A stretch of 5,258 bases of DNA from NCBI GenBank assembly GCA_027019205.1, contig JALUWZ010000198.1, forward strand, positions 1 through 5,258. Reading direction: 5' to 3'. The translations under genes were made by a program, and so were the position numbers. The DNA comes from Emcibacter sp. GTDB taxonomy: Bacteria; Pseudomonadota; Alphaproteobacteria; Sphingomonadales; Emcibacteraceae. The notes beneath the pieces are model-generated. The model made no database searches and was not told where the DNA came from. It saw only the letters and a list, made by a program, of their open reading frames with translations. The stretch's first letter is position 1, and the number at the start of each line of letters is the position of its first letter. This document shows positions 3,426-5,258 of the stretch, one piece after another.

Positions 3426-5258
3426 ATGATGGAAGAGGTAACAGACCCGGTTTGCGGCATGACGGTTGATCCTGAAAAGACCGCACACACCCATGATTAT
3501 CATGATCACAGCTATCATTTTTGCAGTGCGGGCTGCCGGACAAAATTTATTGCCGACCCGGAAAAATATCTCGGGGACAAGGAAGATGCCCCTGTAAAGG
3601 ACCCGGTTTGCGGCATGACGGTTGATCCTGAAAAGACTGCGCATCATCATGATTATCATGATCACAGCTATCATTTTTGCAGTGCGGGCTGCCGGACAAA
3701 ATTTATTGCCGACCCGGAAAAATATCTTGGCGAGAAGAAGCCCGCCGAACCGTTGCCTGCCGGAACCCTCTATACCTGTCCCATGCATCCTGAAGTTATC
3801 AGCGAAAATCCGGATGATTTATGCCCCAAATGCGGCATGGCGCTCGACCCCATGGGTATCCCGGCGCCGGACGATGGCCCCAATCAGGAGCTGGTTGATT
3901 TTACCCGGCGTTTCTGGGGCGGACTTATTCTGGCGATCCCGGTTCTTATTCTGGAAATGGGCGGCAGCTTCATTCCGGGATTTCATGACCTGATCGACGA
4001 GAAATTATCGGCAACATTACAGTTCCTGCTGGCGACCCCGGTTATCTTCTGGGCGGCAGCACCGCTGTTTGTCCGGGGATGGAATTCGATCCGGACGATG
4101 AATTTCAATATGTGGACCCTGATCAGTATTGGTACCGGTGTAGCCTATCTTTACAGCCTGATCGGATTTTTCGCGCCCGGTCTGTTTCCTGATACTCTCA
4201 AGAGTGCAGAGGGTCTGGTGCCGGTATATTTCGAGGCGGCGGCAGTCATTATCGTTCTGGTCCTGCTCGGTCAGGTTCTGGAACTCCGCGCACGGGAAAA
4301 AACCGGCGGGGCCATCCGTGCCCTGCTTGATCTTGCGCCGAAAGTTGCGCTCAAGCTCCATGATGACGGGACCGAGGAAGAGGTCCCCATTGATCAGATC
4401 ATGGTTGGCGATAAAATCAGAGTAAGGCCGGGGGAAAAGATTCCCGTGGACGGCACCCTCATTGAAGGCCATTCGGTGATTGATGAATCCATGCTGACCG
4501 GGGAGGCGGTCCCGGTTGAAAAACAGGTGGATGACAAGGTCACCGGTGCGACCCTGAACGGCACCGGCAGCTTTGTCATGCGGGCGGAAAAGGTCGGGGC
4601 CGATACCATGCTGTCGCGGATTGTCACCATGGTTGCCGAGGCCCAGCGCAGCCGCGCCCCCATCCAGAAATATGCCGATATGATTGCCGGCTGGTTCGTT
4701 CCGGTCATTCTGGCCATCGCCGTGATAACCTTTGTTATCTGGTTCTATTTCGGCCCGGAACCCGCCCTTGCCCATGGTATCATCGCGGCGGTTTCGGTAC
4801 TGATCATTGCCTGCCCCTGCGCGGTTGGCCTGGCGACGCCGATGTCAATCATGGTGGCAACGGGCCGGGGGGCTACCTCCGGCGTCCTGATCAAAAATGC
4901 CGAGGCGCTGGAAATTTTCGCCAAGGTCGATACCCTTATTGTTGACAAGACCGGTACCCTGACCGTCGGCAAGCCGGTCCTGACGGACATCATTCCGATG
5001 AATGGTTTTTCCGAGGCAGAAATCCTGTCCCGGGCGGCCAGCCTGGAACGGGGTAGCGAGCATCCGCTGGCGGCGGCGATTGTCACTGCGGCCAAGGCCC
5101 GGAAAGCTGACTTCCTCAAGGCCGATGATTTTGAGGCTGTCACTGGCAAGGGGGTTCAGGCCACCATAGACGGCAAACAGGTTGCCCTGGGCAATAGCGC
5201 CATGATGACACAGCTTGGACTCAGTACCGATGACAGCAATCATCAGGCTGACGGCATG
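3426..5258 (+). CDS. copA: Copper-transporting P1B-type ATPase with tandem YHS domains, 3' end missing
   Basis: The first 611 residues are present and the gene runs off the right edge. The cytoplasmic N-terminus holds two YHS domains (about 7-50 and 59-102; DPVCGM, then HFCSAGC, then DPEKYL) and a heavy-metal-binding domain (about 116-143; CPMHPEV, then CPKCGMALDPM). Six membrane segments lie near 164-181, 194-216, 229-250, 268-287, 421-443 and 452-470. The actuator TGE is at 358-360, the transmembrane metal site CPC at 463-465 and the phosphorylated Asp507 in DKTGTLT. The P1B-specific His-Pro of the nucleotide domain is at 546-547. CPC with these N-terminal domains points to Cu+ (possibly Ag+) export across the inner membrane, powered by ATP. 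The usual CxxC-type HMA domain is absent. The missing part should contain the GDGxND hinge and the last two membrane helices. Metal specificity is inferred from family motifs. Confidence 0.93.
   Translation, partial: MMEEVTDPVCGMTVDPEKTAHTHDYHDHSYHFCSAGCRTKFIADPEKYLGDKEDAPVKDPVCGMTVDPEKTAHHHDYHDHSYHFCSAGCRTKFIADPEKYLGEKKPAEPLPAGTLYTCPMHPEVISENPDDLCPKCGMALDPMGIPAPDDGPNQELVDFTRRFWGGLILAIPVLILEMGGSFIPGFHDLIDEKLSATLQFLLATPVIFWAAAPLFVRGWNSIRTMNFNMWTLISIGTGVAYLYSLIGFFAPGLFPDTLKSAEGLVPVYFEAAAVIIVLVLLGQVLELRAREKTGGAIRALLDLAPKVALKLHDDGTEEEVPIDQIMVGDKIRVRPGEKIPVDGTLIEGHSVIDESMLTGEAVPVEKQVDDKVTGATLNGTGSFVMRAEKVGADTMLSRIVTMVAEAQRSRAPIQKYADMIAGWFVPVILAIAVITFVIWFYFGPEPALAHGIIAAVSVLIIACPCAVGLATPMSIMVATGRGATSGVLIKNAEALEIFAKVDTLIVDKTGTLTVGKPVLTDIIPMNGFSEAEILSRAASLERGSEHPLAAAIVTAAKARKADFLKADDFEAVTGKGVQATIDGKQVALGNSAMMTQLGLSTDDSNHQADGM
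3444..3571 (+). repeat. Tandem YHS coding repeat, copy 1
   Basis: This 128-base unit recurs at 3600-3727 with a 156-base period, exactly 52 codons, so the frame is kept. The two copies are identical over 3444-3481 and 3492-3571. All six differences fall within 3482-3491. The copy encodes the first YHS domain, residues 7 to 48-49. Confidence 0.95.
3600..3727 (+). repeat. Tandem YHS coding repeat, copy 2
   Basis: Second copy of the unit at 3444-3571. Within the block of differences it reads T-A-H-H where copy 1 reads T-A-H-T: three changes are synonymous and one threonine codon is replaced by histidine. Similarity fades right after the unit (LGDKE versus LGEKK), so the duplication covers essentially one domain plus a short linker. 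Confidence 0.95.

Noticed and set aside
3444..3727. Possible CRISPR-like repeat
   Set aside because: Only two long copies, in frame inside a coding region, encoding YHS domains; this is domain duplication.
3402..3788. Minus-strand frame with an internally repeated protein sequence
   Set aside because: The repetition only reflects the tandem YHS duplication on the opposite strand; there is no sign of an independent gene.
4017..4775. Long minus-strand open frame opposite the ATPase
   Set aside because: Antisense to the actuator and membrane regions of a clear P1B ATPase; its composition is the mirror of the real frame and no family is recognisable.

Overview
The window looks like part of a proteobacterial chromosome of moderate GC, most likely alphaproteobacterial. 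That is an inference from gene content and codon use; there is no rRNA or other marker gene. It holds two partial and three complete protein genes, one candidate small RNA and several well-formed control sites.

Left part (1-1409, minus strand): the promoter-proximal end of an anaerobic aromatic-degradation operon of the benzoyl-CoA type. The first gene is a zinc alcohol dehydrogenase resembling 6-hydroxycyclohex-1-ene-1-carbonyl-CoA dehydrogenase (had). Seven bases later comes a crotonase-fold gene resembling cyclohexa-1,5-diene-1-carbonyl-CoA hydratase (dch), which runs off the left edge. These enzymes catalyse consecutive steps after dearomatising benzoyl-CoA reduction. A TetR-like palindrome lies next to the predicted operon promoter.

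Middle part (1410-3351): an AT-rich divergent intergenic stretch of about 480 bases, then a small exported protein with two TPR-like helical pairs (118 aa). After it come a strong hairpin, a short promoter-to-terminator unit (about 2286-2379) that could encode a roughly 60-nt RNA with two CCUCC motifs, and a well-formed intrinsic terminator. A near-consensus promoter then leads to an exported alpha/beta hydrolase (295 aa).

Right part (3352-5258): a copper-type P1B ATPase, truncated by the right edge. Its cytoplasmic N-terminus has two nearly identical YHS domains in tandem, encoded by an almost perfect 128-bp direct repeat, followed by a Cys/His heavy-metal-binding domain. All core motifs present in the covered portion (TGE, CPC, DKTGT, HP) are intact.

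The three parts look functionally independent: anaerobic aromatic catabolism, two envelope proteins of unknown substrate, and copper export. The points most worth a second look are the anti-Shine-Dalgarno-like small RNA candidate and the recent YHS tandem duplication.
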